From Leptolyngbyaceae cyanobacterium CSSed165cm_216 (GTDB lineage: Bacteria; Cyanobacteriota; Cyanobacteriia; Phormidesmidales; Phormidesmidaceae), in assembly GCA_007135385.1 (NCBI GenBank), contig SLIY01000224.1, positions 1-32,003 of the forward strand: a DNA stretch of 32,003 nucleotides, in the 5' to 3' direction. The notes beneath the pieces are model-generated. The model was given only the letters and a program-made list of their open reading frames with translations, was not told where the DNA came from and ran no database searches. Numbering within the stretch: position 1 is the stretch's first letter; each line of letters starts with the position of its first letter. Of the stretch, positions 27,396 through 32,003 are shown in pieces. The position numbers and the translations under genes are program-made.

Positions 27396-27635
27396 TCAGA
27401 GTCAAAGTCGTCAAACAGTCAAAGTCATCGAATGGTGATCCTTAGGGGATTCTAAGAATTAGCCGCCTAGGGGCCTAGGTCCGGTACTATCCACCTAAGA
27501 GTATTCCAGCTAATACGTTATCCAGAGCCTAGATTCAGGCCTGCCCATCTAGCTGAGTTCGGTGTCCATACTGCGCATATTGTTTCAGGTGGAATACTTT
27601 AAGTCGATCTCTAGTTAGCCCAGTCAGTCGCTTGA

Positions 27636-29114
<1,479 letters not shown>

Positions 29115-29124
29115 GGGAAAGTCG

Positions 29125-29144
29125 GGGCGCACCGTCGTGCGCCC
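29125..29144 (+). terminator. GC-rich hairpin downstream of eno
   Basis: gggcgcac-cgtc-gtgcgccc: perfect 8-bp stem, no U-tract. Confidence 0.5.
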
Positions 29145-29224
29145 GTAGGGTGTTGACGGAGCCTGCCCGAAGGGCTTAGGGAAGCTGCTTTCGCTTCCTT
29201 ACTGCTGCCTTGCTGTACTGGCCT

Positions 29225-30337
29225 ATGACGAAAAAGGTACTGATTATTGGTGGCTGTGGTCAGGTGGGTCGGTGCATTGCGGCGGATTTACGGCGCTATA
29301 CCGATGCGGCGATCGCAGTCACAACCCGACAGTCCCAGCTTACTGAAATAGAGGCAGGGTTGACGGTGCTACCCCTGGATTTGGCAGATCGAGGGACGGT
29401 GGCAACGGCGATCGCGGCCCATGACCTGGTGATCCACTGTGCTGGTCCCTTTCGCTACCGCGACGACCATGTGCTGCGCAGCTGCATTGCGGCAGGGGTG
29501 GATTACCTCGACATTGCCGACAACCCGGACTATGTGACTCAGGCCCAAGCTCTGTCCGATGCTGCCCAGGCGGCTGGGATCACCGCTATTCAGAGCACCG
29601 GCGTATTCCCCGGCCTGTCTAACCTAATGGCCCGCCAGGGGGCAGAGGCCCTCGATCAGGTTGAGCATATCCAGCTCAACTATGTGGTGGATGGGTCTGG
29701 CGGGGCTGGGGTCACGGTGCTGCGCACCACCTTCCTGGAACTGCAACAGCCAATCAACGCCTGGATCAACGGCCAGCGCCAGCCGGTGGCCCCCTACAGC
29801 CAGCGCCAGCCGGTGGAATTTCCGCCCCCCTATGGCCCTTGCGCCGTCTACTGGTTTAACACCATTGAAGCCCTAACCCTGCCCCAGAGCTTGTCGGCGC
29901 AGACCGTGGTCACTAAGTTTGGTTCTCGGCCCGATATCTATAACCACCTCACCTGGCTAATGGCCCGCCTGCCCCAGGCCTGGCTGACCCCAACGCGGAT
30001 CGAGACACTGGCCCAGATTAGCTATGCCATGACCCAGGTGAGCGATCGCTTTAGTGGTACCGGCATCGCCATGCGGGTCGATGTCACCGGCCAATGGCAG
30101 GGACAACCCACGACCGCTACCCTCACCTTTACCCACCCCGACACCGCTACCGCCGTCGGCGCTGGCACGGGCCTGGTGGCCCAGCAACTTCTGGCCGGTT
30201 ACCGCAAACCAGGGGTCTGGCCGATTGAACAAGCCCTGCCCCCTGCCGCCTGCCAGACGGGATTACACCAGCGAGATCTGACTATCACCCTAGAGCATCA
30301 CCCCGGTCAAACCGCGAATGCTCAGCCACCAGGCTAG
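29225..30337 (+). CDS. Saccharopine dehydrogenase-like NAD(P)-binding protein
   Basis: MTKKVLIIGGCGQVGRCIAADLRR, LVIHCAGPFRYRDDHVLRSCIAAGVDYLDIADNPDYV. Start reset to the ATG at 29225. Confidence 0.9.
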   Translation: MTKKVLIIGGCGQVGRCIAADLRRYTDAAIAVTTRQSQLTEIEAGLTVLPLDLADRGTVATAIAAHDLVIHCAGPFRYRDDHVLRSCIAAGVDYLDIADNPDYVTQAQALSDAAQAAGITAIQSTGVFPGLSNLMARQGAEALDQVEHIQLNYVVDGSGGAGVTVLRTTFLELQQPINAWINGQRQPVAPYSQRQPVEFPPPYGPCAVYWFNTIEALTLPQSLSAQTVVTKFGSRPDIYNHLTWLMARLPQAWLTPTRIETLAQISYAMTQVSDRFSGTGIAMRVDVTGQWQGQPTTATLTFTHPDTATAVGAGTGLVAQQLLAGYRKPGVWPIEQALPPAACQTGLHQRDLTITLEHHPGQTANAQPPG

Positions 30338-30396
30338 GCTGTGGCTGAGTGGTGGTAGTTAAACTGCCCAAAATTTTATCCACCTCTTTGATGAAG

Positions 30397-31119
30397 TCAG
30401 TACTGAAACACGGTGCTGACCAGCTGTTGCTGAATCTGCTGGATTAGATCTCGGGCCAAGGGCTCATAGGGGTCAAGGTCCGCCTGGGGGGGCATGGGGA
30501 TTAAAACCGCCACGGCTACCCAAGGGGTAAGGCGGCGATCGCTAAGTTGCGATCGCATATTCGCCCAAAACCAGCGACTAGGGGCCGGGTGACCGCCCCT
30601 GGGCCAGGCATACCACTGGGCCACCGCTAGGGACTGGTGGTCATTCTGGGCTTGGAGCCAACGGGCCTGGACGGTCCCTAATGTCGGGGGCAGGGGGATA
30701 CGGAGCGATTGGCTCCGATCAATTTGCCAAGCTTGAACCCCCTGCAGGTCTAACCACTCGATCTGAGGCTGATCGCTGTGCCAGGGCTGGGGCCGCAGCA
30801 GCACCGCCACGGCAGGTAGCCCCCCCGCTTGGCGGCGATCGCCCTCGGCCTGGTATTCCCCCAAACTCCAAGCCTGGCGATTGATCGTGACCGGCTGATG
30901 GTCAGTCATCTGCCAGCCAGGCAGCGGTAGGCCCTCCTGCTGTAGGGTTTGTAGCCTCTCCATTTGGGCCACCTGGGGCAGGTTGACCCAGGGCCACTGA
31001 CCCGTGATGTAAGCCGGTACGATCGCGATCGCCGCTAAGCCTGCCAGCCCTATCACCAGAGCCAATTTCAACCAGGCTATGGGCACCTGCCACCCATGGG
31101 ACTTTGTCACCTTATCCAT
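30397..31119 (-). CDS. Cyanoexosortase system-associated protein
   Basis: 240 aa, one N-terminal TM, directly downstream of the exosortase; call relies partly on that neighbour. Confidence 0.75.
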   Translation of the reverse strand: MDKVTKSHGWQVPIAWLKLALVIGLAGLAAIAIVPAYITGQWPWVNLPQVAQMERLQTLQQEGLPLPGWQMTDHQPVTINRQAWSLGEYQAEGDRRQAGGLPAVAVLLRPQPWHSDQPQIEWLDLQGVQAWQIDRSQSLRIPLPPTLGTVQARWLQAQNDHQSLAVAQWYAWPRGGHPAPSRWFWANMRSQLSDRRLTPWVAVAVLIPMPPQADLDPYEPLARDLIQQIQQQLVSTVFQY

Positions 31120-31152
31120 CTCCCAAAAGCAACTCCGTCCAGGGCACCCTGC

Positions 31153-32003
31153 TTACACCGACGACGCCGGAAACTTGGCCGCCAGGGTCAGGGTGGGGGG
31201 CACCCAGCGGCGAATCCCGACCAGCAAGCCCATCAGCGACAGCAACATCAGGGCCGCATAGAGATCTCCCCCCCAACCCTCATGGAGCCAGTCAAACGCG
31301 GTTGCCTGTCCTGTACCGTGAAAATAGCTCAGCAGGGTGTTGCGAATCATGTTAGCGGCCAGACTAACCAGGACCACCATCGCTAGAAATAGTCCGGTTT
31401 GTAGCCGCGATCGCTGCAAACCAGTCCAGTAGATCAGCATCAGCGCCACGTATAAACTCGTCAGCAACAGCTTCAGCCCAGCACAGTGGGGGGCCACCTC
31501 CACGGTTTGGCCATTGACGTAGAGATACACCTGGTCCACCACCACCTGAATGCCCAACTGGGTCAGCAAAAATCCCGCCCCTGCCGCGATCAATCGCTGT
31601 AGGGGCAACATGTAGGGCTCAATTAAATAGGGCAACTGGGTCGGGGTCGCCAAAGCCAACAGTAACAGTGGCATCGCCTGTAGTTTCAGCCCTGCTGTAG
31701 ATTTTAGGCTCAGACACAGCCCCACCAGCAACAGCGGCAACGACAGGTTCATCCAGTCGGTCAAGCGAGTGGCATACATCAGTGCCGCCAGCCCCATTAG
31801 CCCCAGCCCCTCAGGATGGCAATGGTTCGGCAACTGGACCCACCGCTGCCGCTGGGTCCAGCTCAGGTAGGCGGCAAAGGGGAGGCCAATCAACCCATGG
31901 CTGAAATACTCGTGTTGAATGCTGATCGTTTTATGCAGCCAACCATCTACCCAGTGCAGCAGCAGCGGCGCGTACAGCAAGGCTAGGAGAGCAACGATGG
32001 CCC
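31153..32003 (-). CDS. Cyanoexosortase (A/B subtype not resolved); N-terminus runs off the right window edge
   Basis: Multi-TM; putative catalytic triad in VEVAPHCAGLKLLLTSLY, NMIRNT and WLHEG. The frame stays open upstream of 31980 to the edge. Confidence 0.9.
   Translation of the reverse strand, partial: AIVALLALLYAPLLLHWVDGWLHKTISIQHEYFSHGLIGLPFAAYLSWTQRQRWVQLPNHCHPEGLGLMGLAALMYATRLTDWMNLSLPLLLVGLCLSLKSTAGLKLQAMPLLLLALATPTQLPYLIEPYMLPLQRLIAAGAGFLLTQLGIQVVVDQVYLYVNGQTVEVAPHCAGLKLLLTSLYVALMLIYWTGLQRSRLQTGLFLAMVVLVSLAANMIRNTLLSYFHGTGQATAFDWLHEGWGGDLYAALMLLSLMGLLVGIRRWVPPTLTLAAKFPASSV

Noticed and set aside
29772-29816. 18-bp repeat gccagcgccagccggtgg twice, 27 bp apart, in the saccharopine dehydrogenase-like gene
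   Set aside because: The encoded GQRQPVAPYSQRQPVEFPPPY resembles the normal family sequence in this region, so it is probably coincidental codon similarity.

Overview
32 kb of cyanobacterial chromosome. Support: frequent HIP1 octamers (GCGATCGC), two plant-type ferredoxins, a Rcp1-like regulator, a DUF2854 protein and cyanoexosortase genes. Most of the window is housekeeping: purD, purQ, purS, hisA, fabI, eno, ppa, tsaE, petF, a PgpH-like HD hydrolase, a Fur-family regulator, a DMT transporter and others. The most interesting locus is at the left edge on the minus strand. A small helical protein (1769-2176) lies directly upstream of a STAND/NB-ARC-TPR protein (open from 1758 to the window edge, missing from the ORF track). 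The small protein's C-terminus (AEKIGVVNQGTVVNQQNTFSL) and the STAND protein's N-terminus (VEKIGVVNQGTVENQQNIITI) carry nearly the same N/Q/G/V-rich motif in two different reading frames. This is the layout expected of an NLR/effector pair that signals through an amyloid-like motif, i.e. a candidate regulated cell-death or defence module. Other notable structure: a 24-nt in-frame insertion replacing a HIP1 site inside a TPR repeat, two degenerate heptamer arrays with a strand-polarity switch, a three-copy dispersed intergenic element with the same 7-nt phasing, and several short tandem duplications at gene ends. All calls come from reading the sequence and supplied translations; no database search was run.
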